Positions 8,888-17,459 of a DNA stretch of 64,000 nt are shown piece by piece. The first letter of the stretch is position 1. Each line of letters starts with the position of its first letter. A program made the translations under genes and the position numbers. The notes beneath the pieces are model-generated. The model ran no database searches and was not told the DNA's origin. It saw only the letters and a program-made list of their open reading frames with translations. Source of the DNA: an uncultured Oscillibacter sp. GTDB taxonomy: Bacteria; Bacillota; Clostridia; Oscillospirales; Oscillospiraceae. The stretch covers positions 21,438 to 85,437 of the forward strand of contig URKI01000002.1 of the NCBI GenBank assembly GCA_900548505.1. Direction: 5' to 3'.

Positions 8888-9397
8888 ATGCGCATTTTGG
8901 GAATCGACCCGGGCTATGCCACCATCGGCTTTGGCATGGTGGAATCCAGCGGGGCACAGGTGCGCATGGTGACTTATGGGGCCATCACCACACCGGCGGG
9001 ACTGCCCCTTTCCAGGCGGCTTTATCAGATCGGCTCGGATATGGAGGAGCTGATCGGAAAACTGCGCCCGGATGTGATCTCCATCGAAGAGCTGTTTTTC
9101 AATACCAATATCACCACCGGCATTGCGGTTGCCCACGGCCGCGGCGTCATTTTGTATGCTGCGGAAAAGTGTGGCATCCCGCTGTATGAGTACACGCCGG
9201 GACAGGTGAAGCTGGCAGTGACCGGCTACGGCAAGGCGGAGAAGCGGCAGGTGATGGACATGACCCGGCGGCTTTTGAAGCTGCGGGCGGTACCCCGTCC
9301 GGACGATGCTGCGGATGCCTTGGCATTGGCCATCTGCCACGCAAGGAGTTTTACTTCACGGCTGCCGCAGCGCAACGATGTGCGGGAAACAATTTAA
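8888..9397 (+). CDS. ruvC: Holliday junction resolvase RuvC
   Basis: Endonuclease that cuts Holliday junctions brought by RuvAB. Shows the catalytic Asp in MRILGIDPGYATIGFGMV, the second acidic residue in ISIEELFF, and the C-terminal DDAADALALAICH pair. Length 169 aa is standard. GGAGGAGGAG precedes ATG 8888. It opens a ruvC-ruvA-(small membrane protein)-ruvB operon. Confidence 0.97.
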   Translation: MRILGIDPGYATIGFGMVESSGAQVRMVTYGAITTPAGLPLSRRLYQIGSDMEELIGKLRPDVISIEELFFNTNITTGIAVAHGRGVILYAAEKCGIPLYEYTPGQVKLAVTGYGKAEKRQVMDMTRRLLKLRAVPRPDDAADALALAICHARSFTSRLPQRNDVRETI

Positions 9398-9407
9398 GGA
9401 GAAAGCC

Positions 9408-10016
9408 ATGTTTTACTATTTGGAAGGAACGGTGGCGGAACTGCTGCCCTATCTGGCGGTCATCGACTGCGGCGGTGTGGGGTATGCCTGCAAGACCACC
9501 AACAACACGCTGTCCCATCTGAAAAAGGGGCAGAAGGGAAAGGTCTATACCTATTTAAATGTGGGGGAGGGCGTGTTCGACCTGTACGGCTTCGCCACCC
9601 AGAGCGAGCTCCATACGTTTCGGATGCTGCTTGGCGTGTCCGGCGTAGGCCCCAAGGCGGCGCTGGCCATCCTCTCTACCGGAACGCCGGACGCATTGGC
9701 CATGGCCATTATCACCGGGGATGAAAAGACGCTGACTGCGGCGCCCGGCATCGGTAAAAAAATCGCCCAGCGGATCATTCTGGAGCTCAAGGACAAGCTT
9801 GCAAAGGAGTCTGCTGCCACGGTACTGGACTTTTCTAGCAATGGTACATCTGTGAATGCTGTTTCCTTTACAAACAAGGCGTCCGAAGCGGCGCAGGCAC
9901 TGGCTGTGCTGGGCTATTCCAGTGCGGAGGTGGCTGTGGCGCTGAAAGGCGTGGACGTGGAGAATCTGCCGCTGGAGGAGATCATCCGCCAGAGCTTGAA
10001 GAAGATGGTGAAGTAA
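9408..10016 (+). CDS. ruvA: Holliday junction DNA helicase subunit RuvA
   Basis: The tetrameric junction-binding platform for RuvB. The N-terminal OB fold (MFYYLEGTVAELLPYLAVID, then GGVGY) is followed by two helix-hairpin-helix motifs (LLGVSGVGPKAALAILS and ITAAPGIGKKIAQRIILELK-like segment) and a C-terminal RuvB-binding domain (ASEAAQALAVLGYSSAEV). Start ATG 9408 follows AAGGAGAAAGCC. Confidence 0.97.
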   Translation: MFYYLEGTVAELLPYLAVIDCGGVGYACKTTNNTLSHLKKGQKGKVYTYLNVGEGVFDLYGFATQSELHTFRMLLGVSGVGPKAALAILSTGTPDALAMAIITGDEKTLTAAPGIGKKIAQRIILELKDKLAKESAATVLDFSSNGTSVNAVSFTNKASEAAQALAVLGYSSAEVAVALKGVDVENLPLEEIIRQSLKKMVK

Positions 10017-10018
10017 CG

Positions 10019-10246
10019 ATGAATGAGAAGATACTGGGATTCGTTCTGGCACTTGCCGCAGCCGGCGCTGCCCTGCCGGCTGCGCTGTTCGGTCTGCGCT
10101 TTCAGGTGCTGCGGCATAAGAAGCGGAGCGGTACAGAATTGTCGGATGCGGAGCGGCGGCTGATGATCAAGAACGCCGTCATCTTTGTGGTGTGCCTGCT
10201 GGCGATATATGGCCTCGGCTTTGCCAGTATCCGCTGTTTTCGGTAA
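10019..10246 (+). CDS. Small two-helix membrane protein between ruvA and ruvB
   Basis: A 75-aa protein with two hydrophobic segments (residues about 5-27 and 50-70) separated by a basic linker (RHKKRSGTELSDAERRL). It starts 2 bp after the ruvA stop and ends 18 bp before the ruvB start. I do not recognise the family. Confidence 0.65.
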   Translation: MNEKILGFVLALAAAGAALPAALFGLRFQVLRHKKRSGTELSDAERRLMIKNAVIFVVCLLAIYGLGFASIRCFR

Positions 10247-10264
10247 AAGGGAGGTCGGCGATCG

Positions 10265-11329
10265 TTGAGCATCGACTTTGGAAACGATATTTATGAAGAG
10301 CCGCTGGTAGCCAAGACGTTTTTGCAGGAGGATGCCCAGGAGGGCTCCCTGCGGCCCAAGACCCTGCGGGAGTACATCGGTCAGGAGAAGGCCAAGGAGA
10401 ACCTCTCGGTATTCATCGAGGCGGCCCGCAGAAGAGAAGAGGCGCTGGACCACGTGCTGCTCCATGGCCCGCCCGGCTTGGGCAAGACCACGCTGGCGGG
10501 GATCATTGCTCAGGAAATGGGCGTGGGCATCCGCATCACATCCGGCCCTGCCATCGAAAAACCCGGCGACCTGGCGGCGCTTTTGACCAACCTCAGTGAG
10601 GGAGACATCCTGTTCGTAGATGAGATCCACCGGCTCAACCGCTCCGTGGAAGAGATCCTGTATCCCGCCATGGAGGACTACGCGCTGGATATCATCGTGG
10701 GAAAGGGGCCGTCGGCCAACTCGATCCGGCTGGACCTGCCCAAGTTCACGCTGATCGGCGCCACCACCCGGGCAGGACAGCTGTCCGCGCCTTTGCGGGA
10801 CCGGTTCGGCGTGACGCTGCGGCTGGAGCTTTATACACCGGAGGAACTTGCGAAGATCGTCACCCGCTCGGCGGGGATCTTGAATGTGGACATCGTGCCG
10901 GAGGGAGCCTATGAGATCGCCCGGCGCAGCCGGGGCACGCCCCGTATTGCCAACCGTATGCTGCGGCGGGTGCGGGACTTTGCTCAGGTGAAAGCGGACG
11001 GGATCATCACGGCCAAGGTGGCGGATGAAGCCCTCTGCGCACTGGAGATCGACCAGCTGGGACTGGACAGTGTGGACCGCCGCATGATGAGCGCCATCAT
11101 CGACCACTATGGCGGCGGCCCGGTGGGATTGGAGACGCTCTCCGCCACCATCGGAGAGGAGTCTGTGACGCTGGAGGATGTGTACGAGCCGTATCTGATG
11201 CAGCTGGGCTTCATCACGCGGACGCCCCGGGGCCGGTGCGTGACGCAGAAGGCATACCGCCATCTGCACCGGACGTTGCCGGGCGGCATGGCACCGGAGT
11301 CGCCCATGGACCAGCTCACACTGGACTGA
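10265..11329 (+). CDS. ruvB: Holliday junction branch migration ATPase RuvB
   Basis: AAA+ motor that drives branch migration with RuvA. Walker A is [16 protein letters not shown], Walker [11 protein letters not shown], the sensor region [11 protein letters not shown], the arginine finger [10 protein letters not shown], and the C-terminal winged helix RTPRGR. It is 354 aa with a TTG start (10265), supported by GGGAGGT at the proper distance. Confidence 0.97.
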   Translation: MSIDFGNDIYEEPLVAKTFLQEDAQEGSLRPKTLREYIGQEKAKENLSVFIEAARRREEALDHVLLHGPPGLGKTTLAGIIAQEMGVGIRITSGPAIEKPGDLAALLTNLSEGDILFVDEIHRLNRSVEEILYPAMEDYALDIIVGKGPSANSIRLDLPKFTLIGATTRAGQLSAPLRDRFGVTLRLELYTPEELAKIVTRSAGILNVDIVPEGAYEIARRSRGTPRIANRMLRRVRDFAQVKADGIITAKVADEALCALEIDQLGLDSVDRRMMSAIIDHYGGGPVGLETLSATIGEESVTLEDVYEPYLMQLGFITRTPRGRCVTQKAYRHLHRTLPGGMAPESPMDQLTLD

Positions 11330-11403
11330 GGCGCGTACCATTTTTTCTAAATCAGGAAAAGAGGAACCATACGAAACTCTAATTCGGAAAGGATCTTTTG
11401 AAT

Positions 11404-12759
11404 ATGGGAAAACTTTTTGGGACTGACGGTATTCGCGGCGTTGTGGGAGAGAACCTGACGGCTGATATGGCGTTCCGCGTGGGACAGGCCGTTGCTACGG
11501 TCTTGAAAGAGGACAAGGGCAGCCGGCCCACCGTGGTCATCGGCAAGGATACCCGGGTTTCCTCCGATATGCTGGAATCCGCTCTGGTGGCAGGCATCTG
11601 TTCTGTGGGCGGCGACGTCAAGCCGGTGGGGACCATCCCCACGCCTGCCGTTGCATATCTGGCCGTGCGGGAGAAAGCGGACGCGGGCATCGTGATCTCT
11701 GCCTCCCATAACCCCTATGAGCATAACGGCATCAAGGTGTTCAGCGGGGAGGGGTACAAGCTTTCCGACGCGGTAGAGGAGCGGATCGAGGCCCACATCC
11801 TCTCGGATGCCCCCATGGCGCAGGCGACCCGCGGGGATATCGGCCGCTGCCACCATGGCAGTGAGGCACTGCGGGAAGAGTATATCGATTTCGTGGCATC
11901 CACCATTGAAAGTGATCTTTCCGGGCTGAAGATCCTGTGCGACTGTGCCAACGGCGCATCCAGCACCACGGCACCCGCTCTGTTTGCCCGCTTCAAGGCC
12001 AAGACGGATTTCATCCATACGGAGCCGGACGGCGTGAACATCAACAACGGCTGCGGCTCCACCCACCTGGAAAAGCTTGCAGCTGCTGTGGTGGCGGGCG
12101 GCTATGACATCGGCGTGGCCTTTGACGGTGATGCGGACCGCTGCCTGCTGGTGGACGAGAAGGGCCAGACTATCGACGGCGACAAGGTGATGGCGGTGTG
12201 CGCCACGGATATGAAGCGCCGTGGCGTGCTCAACGGCGACACCATTGTGGCGACGGTCATGAGCAATCTGGGTCTGCATGAATTCTGCCGCAACCACGGG
12301 CTGAATCTGGTCTGCACCGCTGTGGGTGACCGCAATGTGCTGGAGGAGATGCTGCGCCACGATTACCGCATTGGCGGTGAGCAGTCCGGCCACACCATTT
12401 TCACCGCGCTGGAGACTACCGGTGACGGCGAGGTGACGGCGCTGCAGTTCTTGCAGGTGCTGGCAGCTTCCGGCAAGAAGGCCTCCGAGCTGGCTTCCTG
12501 CTGCGCCACCTATCCGCAGGTGCTGGTGAACGTGGAAGTGCCGCACAGCGGCGGTGTCAAGGAGAAGATCATGGCATCCGATGCGCTGAAGGAAGCGGTC
12601 AAGCAGGAGGAAGATGCACTGGACGGCGAGGGCCGCGTGCTGGTGCGTCCCTCCGGCACAGAGGCGCTGATCCGCGTTATGGTGGAGGCAAAGACCGAGG
12701 AAATCGCCTCTGATGTGGCGCAGCGGCTGGTGAATTTTATAAAATCACTAAAAATCTGA
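11404..12759 (+). CDS. glmM: Phosphoglucosamine mutase
   Basis: Converts glucosamine-6-phosphate to glucosamine-1-phosphate for UDP-GlcNAc and peptidoglycan synthesis. Visible motifs are the start MGKLFGTDGIRGVVGE, the phosphoserine loop VISASHNPYEHNGIKVF, the metal loop AFDGDADRCLLVD, the sugar loop GGEQSGH and the phosphate-binding RPSGTEALIRVMVEA. ATG 11404 gives the canonical N-terminus; TTG 11398 is an in-frame alternative. Length 451 aa is normal. Confidence 0.97.
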   Translation: MGKLFGTDGIRGVVGENLTADMAFRVGQAVATVLKEDKGSRPTVVIGKDTRVSSDMLESALVAGICSVGGDVKPVGTIPTPAVAYLAVREKADAGIVISASHNPYEHNGIKVFSGEGYKLSDAVEERIEAHILSDAPMAQATRGDIGRCHHGSEALREEYIDFVASTIESDLSGLKILCDCANGASSTTAPALFARFKAKTDFIHTEPDGVNINNGCGSTHLEKLAAAVVAGGYDIGVAFDGDADRCLLVDEKGQTIDGDKVMAVCATDMKRRGVLNGDTIVATVMSNLGLHEFCRNHGLNLVCTAVGDRNVLEEMLRHDYRIGGEQSGHTIFTALETTGDGEVTALQFLQVLAASGKKASELASCCATYPQVLVNVEVPHSGGVKEKIMASDALKEAVKQEEDALDGEGRVLVRPSGTEALIRVMVEAKTEEIASDVAQRLVNFIKSLKI

Positions 12760-12789
12760 GAAATTTTCCCGCTGTTTTTGATAATTTGC

Positions 12790-12819
12790 TTGACATTTTG
12801 ATAGATGGACGGGTATAAT
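12790..12819 (+). promoter_or_regulatory. Consensus promoter directly abutting the sigH start
   Basis: Perfect TTGACA (12790-12795) and perfect TATAAT (12814-12819), 18-bp spacer. The presumed transcription start falls at about 12825-12827, which is the sigH ATG itself, implying a leaderless or nearly leaderless mRNA. Confidence 0.75.
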
Positions 12820-12824
12820 ACAGT

Positions 12825-13466
12825 ATGTTCAGTTTGAAAGAACAACCATCCCAGATTTTGGAAAGGCAGGACGATGAGTCCCTGTGCCGCCTGGCAGCAT
12901 CTGGAAGCCGGGAGGCGGAGGAGATTTTAGTCTGCCGGTACACACGTCTGGTCCGTACCTGTGCCCGCCCGTTCTTCCTGATCGGCGGCGACAGCGAGGA
13001 TCTGACCCAAGAGGGGATGGTAGGCCTCATCAAAGCCGTTCGGGAGTATGACGCAGAAAAAGCGGCATCCTTTCGGACCTTCGCAGAAGTCTGCATTAGA
13101 AACCGATTGTATTCAGTTCTCCGTGCAGCGGCGCGGGATAAGCACTTGCCGCTGAATCAGTCGGTCCCTCTGGATCCACCCTTCTTTGATAGCAATTCCT
13201 ACACCTCCGGTACCAACGATCTGGCGCAGGGAAATCCTGAGACGTTTCTGATCGACCGGGAACATACCGCGGCTCTCTTGGCCGGTGTCCGGAAACAGCT
13301 GTCCGAATTTGAAGCGAAGATTTTGGGGTACTATTTAGATGGTCTTTCATGCAGGGAAATTGCCGGCTTGGTCGGCAAGCCCCCCAAGTCCGTGGACAAC
13401 GCCGTGCAGCGTATTCGGCGCAAGGTGGCACGGCAGCTCATTTCCGGCGAACTCAGCGAGAGCTGA
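12825..13466 (+). CDS. sigH: Sporulation sigma factor SigH
   Basis: Stationary-phase/early sporulation sigma factor (Spo0H). Strong family match: ARPFFLIGGDSEDLTQEGMVG in region 2, KAASFRTFAEVCI, RDKHLPLNQSVPLD, and region 4 KILGYYLDGLSCREIAGL with KSVDNAVQRIRRK. The 213-aa length fits. No SD precedes ATG 12825; the promoter -10 ends only 5 bp upstream. A TTG at 12858 would remove 11 residues but also lacks an SD. Confidence 0.93.
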   Translation: MFSLKEQPSQILERQDDESLCRLAASGSREAEEILVCRYTRLVRTCARPFFLIGGDSEDLTQEGMVGLIKAVREYDAEKAASFRTFAEVCIRNRLYSVLRAAARDKHLPLNQSVPLDPPFFDSNSYTSGTNDLAQGNPETFLIDREHTAALLAGVRKQLSEFEAKILGYYLDGLSCREIAGLVGKPPKSVDNAVQRIRRKVARQLISGELSES

Positions 13467-13504
13467 ACGCAATATTTTTTTCTTTTCAAAGAGAGGGTAA
13501 AATC

Positions 13505-13786
13505 ATGTACGAAGACAAGACTTTAGTGTGCAAAGAGTGCGGCCAGGAGTTCGTGTTCACCGCTGGTGAGCAGGAGTTCTACGCAGAGCGCGGCTTCCAG
13601 AACGAGCCCCAGCGCTGCAAGGCCTGCCGTGATGCTCGCAAGAACGCCGCCCGCGGCCCCCGCGAGTATTTCACCGCTGTTTGCGCTGCTTGCGGCGGCG
13701 AGGCGAAGGTTCCCTTCGAGCCCAAGTCCGACCGTCCCGTCTACTGCAGCGAGTGCTTTGCCAAGATGCGCGATCAGCAGAGATAA
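13505..13786 (+). CDS. Small zinc-ribbon protein with two CxxC pairs per half
   Basis: A 93-aa protein with four CxxC motifs: LVCKECGQEF, RCKACRDARK, AVCAACGGEA and YCSECFAKM. This is the layout of the small zinc-ribbon (zf-trcl/CxxC-CxxC) proteins common in Clostridia, thought to bind nucleic acid or metals; the exact role is unknown. GAGAGGG precedes the ATG. Confidence 0.85.
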   Translation: MYEDKTLVCKECGQEFVFTAGEQEFYAERGFQNEPQRCKACRDARKNAARGPREYFTAVCAACGGEAKVPFEPKSDRPVYCSECFAKMRDQQR

Positions 13787-13821
13787 CAAGCCGGTCTTCG
13801 GTTTTTATAATTGCGATCAGA

Positions 13822-13850
13822 CAGGGCGCCCAATCGGGCGCCCTGTTTTG
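13822..13850 (+). terminator. Intrinsic terminator after the zinc-ribbon gene
   Basis: CAGGGCGCCC stem, AATC loop, GGGCGCCCTG, then TTTTG. Confidence 0.88.
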
Positions 13851-13956
13851 CTGTTTGTGGGATGTTTTCCCCTCTTTTTGAGGAATCTCTATTGAATTTG
13901 CAGATATAATAGAGTATAATACCATCGTCGAATTTTGATTTTGGAGGAACTATCCC

Positions 13957-14163
13957 ATGATTACCATTACCAAGGACACCATCATCGGTGATATTCTGGA
14001 CATCGCGCCCCACACCGCGCCGATCTTCCTGTCCATCGGCATGCATTGCCTGGGCTGCCCCTCTTCCCGCGGTGAAACCGTGGAGGAGGCCTGCATGGTG
14101 CACGGCGTGGACGTGGACAAGCTGCTGGCCCTAGTGAACGAAGAGGCCAATAAGGCGCAGTAA
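13957..14163 (+). CDS. DUF1858 domain protein
   Basis: A 68-aa protein that is a single DUF1858 domain: ITKDTIIGDILDIAPHTAPI, then IGMHCLGCPSSRGETVEEAC. The conserved CxxC is the redox or metal site typical of this hybrid-cluster-associated disulfide domain. The start has TTGGAGGAAC upstream, and TATAAT-like boxes lie at 13902-13920. It stands alone, before a hairpin. Confidence 0.88.
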   Translation: MITITKDTIIGDILDIAPHTAPIFLSIGMHCLGCPSSRGETVEEACMVHGVDVDKLLALVNEEANKAQ

Positions 14164-14173
14164 GCCCCTATCA

Positions 14174-14202
14174 GGACGCATACGGGATTCCCGTATGCGT
14201 CC
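14174..14202 (+). terminator. Hairpin after the DUF1858 gene
   Basis: Perfect 13-bp stem GGACGCATACGGG / CCCGTATGCGTCC with an ATT loop. Only TTAC follows, so termination may be weak. Confidence 0.6.
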
Positions 14203-14225
14203 TTACACAGTGAGGAGCGTGGTCC

Positions 14226-14969
14226 ATGTCAAATCTGATCCATTCTTCCCGCGGACGCACCGGGGAGCTTACGCTGTCGCCCCGTCTGGCTTTTCTGGCG
14301 GGATGGGTCCCGCAGGGAACACGCATGGCGGATATCGGGACTGATCACGCATATCTGCCGGTGTGGCTGGACATCCACGGACGGGTGAGCGCAGCCATTG
14401 CGGCGGATCTGCGGCCCGGCCCGCTCCAGCGGGCCAGGGAGACCGGAAGACTCTACGGCGCCCGCCATGTGGACTACCGGCTTTGTGACGGCCTTGCGGC
14501 CATTTCGGCAGACGAGTGTGATACCATCGTCATTGCCGGTATGGGCGGAGAGAACATTGCCGGGATCTTGGAGCGTGCGCCGTGGACGGCAGACGGACAG
14601 CACACTCTGCTGCTGGAGCCCCACAGCCGTGCGGAGGTTCTGCGTGGCTTTTTGGCCGAAAACGGCTACGCCATCCAGCGGGAGGCTTTGATCCGGGATC
14701 GCGGCTTTTTGTATCCTGTGATGGAGGTCACGGCCGGGGAAATGTCTCTTTCTCCGGGGCAGATCTATTGCGGCGCAAAGCTGCTGCACGATCCCCTGGG
14801 AGAGCGGTACATCATTGAGCGGATCATCCAGCTGCAGGGCGTTGTGGCCGGAAAAAACAAGTCGGCAGATCCAAAAGATCGGGCACATGCGGATCAGCAG
14901 CGTGACCTGATCACGGAGCTGCTGGCCATGAGAGAGGAGTGGCGCCATGCCAACGGTACGGGAAATTGA
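14226..14969 (+). CDS. trmK: tRNA (adenine(22)-N1)-methyltransferase TrmK
   Basis: AdoMet-dependent methyltransferase for m1A22 in tRNA. Shows the Rossmann start MADIGTDHAYLPVWL, the catalytic-loop block TIVIAGMGGENIAGIL, LLLEPHSRAEVLRGFL, and a helical C-terminus. Length 247 aa fits. Its last 23 bp overlap the next gene, the trmK-nif3 pairing seen in B. subtilis and many Firmicutes. Confidence 0.92.
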   Translation: MSNLIHSSRGRTGELTLSPRLAFLAGWVPQGTRMADIGTDHAYLPVWLDIHGRVSAAIAADLRPGPLQRARETGRLYGARHVDYRLCDGLAAISADECDTIVIAGMGGENIAGILERAPWTADGQHTLLLEPHSRAEVLRGFLAENGYAIQREALIRDRGFLYPVMEVTAGEMSLSPGQIYCGAKLLHDPLGERYIIERIIQLQGVVAGKNKSADPKDRAHADQQRDLITELLAMREEWRHANGTGN

Positions 14970-15738
14970 ACAGGCGCTCTACGCTGTCGCACCCCGGGAG
15001 GGGGCGATGGAGTGGGATAACGTGGGCCATCTGCTGGGCGATCCGGAGCAGGAGGTCCGGCGGGTCCTGGTGGCGCTGGATATCACCCAGGCGGTGGCGG
15101 AAGAGGCGCTGGAGCGTGACTGCCAGCTGATCGTCAGCCATCACCCGGTCATGAACTGCAAGTGGCTGCCGGTGCAGACAGTCCGTTCTGATACGCCCCA
15201 GGGCCGGTTGCTTTTAACGCTGCTGCGGGGCGATGTTTCCGCCATCTGCATGCACACGAATCTGGATGTGGCGGTGGGCGGCGTCAACGATGCACTGGCC
15301 CGGACGCTGGAGCTCGCCGATGCGGAGCCCCTTTGCGAGGACGGACTGGGACGGGTAGGTCAGCTGCCTGCACCGCTGGCCCTTGCGGACTTTGCCAGGT
15401 TCGTCTGCCAGCGGCTTGGCTGCAACGGCGTGCGCTGGGCGGACGCAGGACGCCCGGTATCCCGTGTAGCGGTGGGCGGCGGCGCCTGCGGAGATCTGGT
15501 GGATGCGGCGATTGCCGCAGGATGCGATACCTTTGTCACTGCGGACCTGAGCTATCATCAGTTCCTGGATGCGGAGGGGAAGGGGATCAACCTGATCGAC
15601 GCGGGCCATTTCCCCACGGAGGACCCTGTCTGCAAATGGCTGATGATCTGCCTTACACGCGCGTACCCTGATCTGGAAGTGGTAAAGTCCACTTCCCATA
15701 AAGAAGTCATTCACTACTATGTTGAAGGAGAGAAATAA
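14947..15738 (+). CDS. Nif3-like dinuclear metal centre protein (GTP cyclohydrolase I type 2 family)
   Basis: Homo-hexameric metal-binding fold of uncertain function (YqfO/Nif3). Metal-ligand blocks are visible: WDNVGHLLG, LIVSHHPVM, CMHTNLDVAVGGVNDAL, and near the C-terminus LIDAGHFPTE. At 263 aa it lacks the central PII-like insert of the longer B. subtilis protein. Overlaps trmK. Confidence 0.9.
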   Translation: MPTVREIEQALYAVAPREGAMEWDNVGHLLGDPEQEVRRVLVALDITQAVAEEALERDCQLIVSHHPVMNCKWLPVQTVRSDTPQGRLLLTLLRGDVSAICMHTNLDVAVGGVNDALARTLELADAEPLCEDGLGRVGQLPAPLALADFARFVCQRLGCNGVRWADAGRPVSRVAVGGGACGDLVDAAIAAGCDTFVTADLSYHQFLDAEGKGINLIDAGHFPTEDPVCKWLMICLTRAYPDLEVVKSTSHKEVIHYYVEGEK

Positions 15739-15740
15739 AC

Positions 15741-16475
15741 ATGTCTGGACATTCCAAGTGGCATAATATTCAAAAGACCAAGGGCGCGGCTGATGCCAAG
15801 CGCTCCGCTGCCTTTACCAAAATCGCACGCGAGATCATCGTGGCTGTCAAGGAAGGCGGCAGCGGCGATCCCAACAACAACTCCCGCCTGGCTACGGTCA
15901 TTGCCAAGGCCAAGGCCGTGAACATGCCCAACGACAACATCAAGCGCACCATCGACAAGGCGCTGGGTGCCGGTAATACCGATAACTACGAGGCAGTGAC
16001 CTACGAGGGATACGGCCCCGGCGGCGTTGCCGTGATCGTGGAGGCTCTGACGGACAACCGTCAGCGTACCGCTCCCGAAGTGCGTCATGCCTTTGATAAG
16101 TGCAACGGCAACCTGGGTGCCCAGGGCTGCGTCAGCTGGTCCTTTGACCGCAAGGGCGTCATCGTGATCGATAATGAAGAGGGCGAGCTGGACGAGGATA
16201 CTGTGATGATGGATGCACTGGATTCCGGTGCCGCTGATTTCGAGGCGGACGGCGCAGTGATGGAGATCACCACCGATCCCGATGCATTCAACGATGTGGT
16301 CAAGGCGCTGGAGGAGAAGGGCTATACCTTCGTCAGTGCGGAGATCGAGATGGTGCCCCAGAACTATATCACCCTGTCCTCTGAGGGTGACGTCAAGAAC
16401 ATGGAGAAGCTCATCGATATGCTGGAGGACAGCGACGATGTGCAGAACGTGTTCCACAACTGGAATAACGACTAA
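15741..16475 (+). CDS. yebC: YebC/PmpR family protein
   Basis: A 244-aa YebC-family protein, described as a transcriptional regulator and more recently as a translation factor easing ribosome stalling. Signatures are MSGHSKWHNIQKTKGAADAK, the NARLATVIAKAKA-like block, YEGYGPGGVAVIVE and VSWSFDRKG. AAGGAGAG precedes the ATG, 2 bp after the nif3 stop. The prophage is inserted just beyond its terminator, and the prophage-form rep reading frame ends antisense inside its last codons. Confidence 0.95.
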   Translation: MSGHSKWHNIQKTKGAADAKRSAAFTKIAREIIVAVKEGGSGDPNNNSRLATVIAKAKAVNMPNDNIKRTIDKALGAGNTDNYEAVTYEGYGPGGVAVIVEALTDNRQRTAPEVRHAFDKCNGNLGAQGCVSWSFDRKGVIVIDNEEGELDEDTVMMDALDSGAADFEADGAVMEITTDPDAFNDVVKALEEKGYTFVSAEIEMVPQNYITLSSEGDVKNMEKLIDMLEDSDDVQNVFHNWNND

Positions 16476-17370
16476 GAAAGAGGAAAGGCGGCGGGAGCCG
16501 TCTTTCTCTTTTTATATAAAACTGAACAAAACTAAAGTTAGAACTATCCCGCTGCATATCTACCGAAGCCGGAACCAAATCAGGGAACAGATCCTGGAGG
16601 CCACGAGGCTCGACATCATCGACATTATACGGGAAAAAGACGTTGGAAGTACGAGCCCAGCCGGAAGAACAAAATGCGTTCTCACGTTCCAGACAATTAT
16701 CCAGAACCATATTAGGAATGTAGCAATCAGCTACCGCACGAGCTCGCCGGAGGCCACGAGACACATAATAGAGATGCTGGTAAAAATCATCATGCGCGTG
16801 TTCCTTGGTAATGTACTTTGTCACATAAAAAGCCGCAGCCACAGGATCACGAAGAGCAGCCAAAGAAACATAGCCGACCACAGAGGCCAGCTGGCCGAAA
16901 TTGAAGTACCCGGCTTTAATGAGCTTATCAGGATGGATACCAGGCACAAAGTTAGAAATATGAGCAGGAGAAACACCTGATATAAAGCCATGAAAATGCC
17001 ACGCTCCATCTTTATGGCGCTCAGGAACCAGTAAATACTTAAGTAGTTTACTGTGTTTCTTACGATAATCCCGAAACCATTGGGAAAGATAACGGTAAAT
17101 GCGATCCAGATCCCAGCGATCAAATTTTTTAGGATCCACTGTGATCGTCAAAAAATAATCCCACTGATTACAAAGGGCGTACTGAAGAACCATAGACCGG
17201 CTCCGGCAATAAGACTGCTCAAAGCGATCCATAGGCAGCGCATCAGGATCAGCAAGATCTGAAGGTAATTTGATACCATCAGATCTACGATGAAACTTGA
17301 TGACCCGATAGAGAAAATCCGTGTACCAGTAAATGGTATAAAGTGGGGTAATTTTTTCTTGGAGTTGCAT
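16411..17370 (-). CDS. Inovirus rolling-circle replication initiator (Rep)
   Basis: HUH-superfamily nickase that starts phage rolling-circle replication. Motif 1 is YFLTITVDPKKF, motif 2 the metal-binding GAWHFHGFISG, and motif 3 the nucleophile AAFYVTKYITKEH. ATG 17370 follows GGTGA with proper spacing; GTG 17379 is an alternative. The frame runs through attL: the last 37 or so codons (below 16522) are host DNA antisense to the end of yebC. On the excised circle the frame instead runs through the tRNA-like gene and stops at 22751, giving about 312 aa rather than 319. Confidence 0.85.
   Translation of the reverse strand: MQLQEKITPLYTIYWYTDFLYRVIKFHRRSDGIKLPSDLADPDALPMDRFEQSYCRSRSMVLQYALCNQWDYFLTITVDPKKFDRWDLDRIYRYLSQWFRDYRKKHSKLLKYLLVPERHKDGAWHFHGFISGVSPAHISNFVPGIHPDKLIKAGYFNFGQLASVVGYVSLAALRDPVAAAFYVTKYITKEHAHDDFYQHLYYVSRGLRRARAVADCYIPNMVLDNCLERENAFCSSGWARTSNVFFPYNVDDVEPRGLQDLFPDLVPASVDMQRDSSNFSFVQFYIKRERRLPPPFLFLSRYSSCGTRSAHRRCPPAYR
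16477..16515 (+). terminator. Intrinsic terminator after yebC
   Basis: AAAGAGGAAAGGCGGC / GCCGTCTTTCTCTTT stem with GGGA loop and a T-rich tail, just before the left attachment site. Confidence 0.78.
16521..16548. other. Left attachment site (attL), dif-like hybrid
   Basis: Host arm ACTGAACAAAA (16521-16531), centre CTAAAG (16532-16537), phage arm TTAGAACTATC (16538-16548). The 17 bp from 16523 to 16539 recur exactly at the other end. Confidence 0.82.
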
Positions 17371-17396
17371 GACCGTCACCTTTCCCGTAAATCGTT

Positions 17397-17441
17397 ACAG
17401 GGTCAAGTGCCAGCAAAACCGGCACCCAGCAGCATCCCTGT
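17397..17441. other. Nested stem-loop upstream of rep, candidate replication origin
   Basis: Outer arms ACAGGG/CCCTGT and inner arms GTGCC/GGCAC around an AAAA-containing loop, in the longest gap of the leftward operon. Rolling-circle phages nick inside such hairpins, but I cannot identify the nick site here. Confidence 0.3.
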
Positions 17442-17459
17442 CATCACGACAGTGACGGA

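Noticed and set aside
16282..16980. Plus-strand 232-aa frame spanning the yebC end and the prophage
   Set aside because: Shadow of yebC and of rep; it crosses attL, has no SD and shows no domain.
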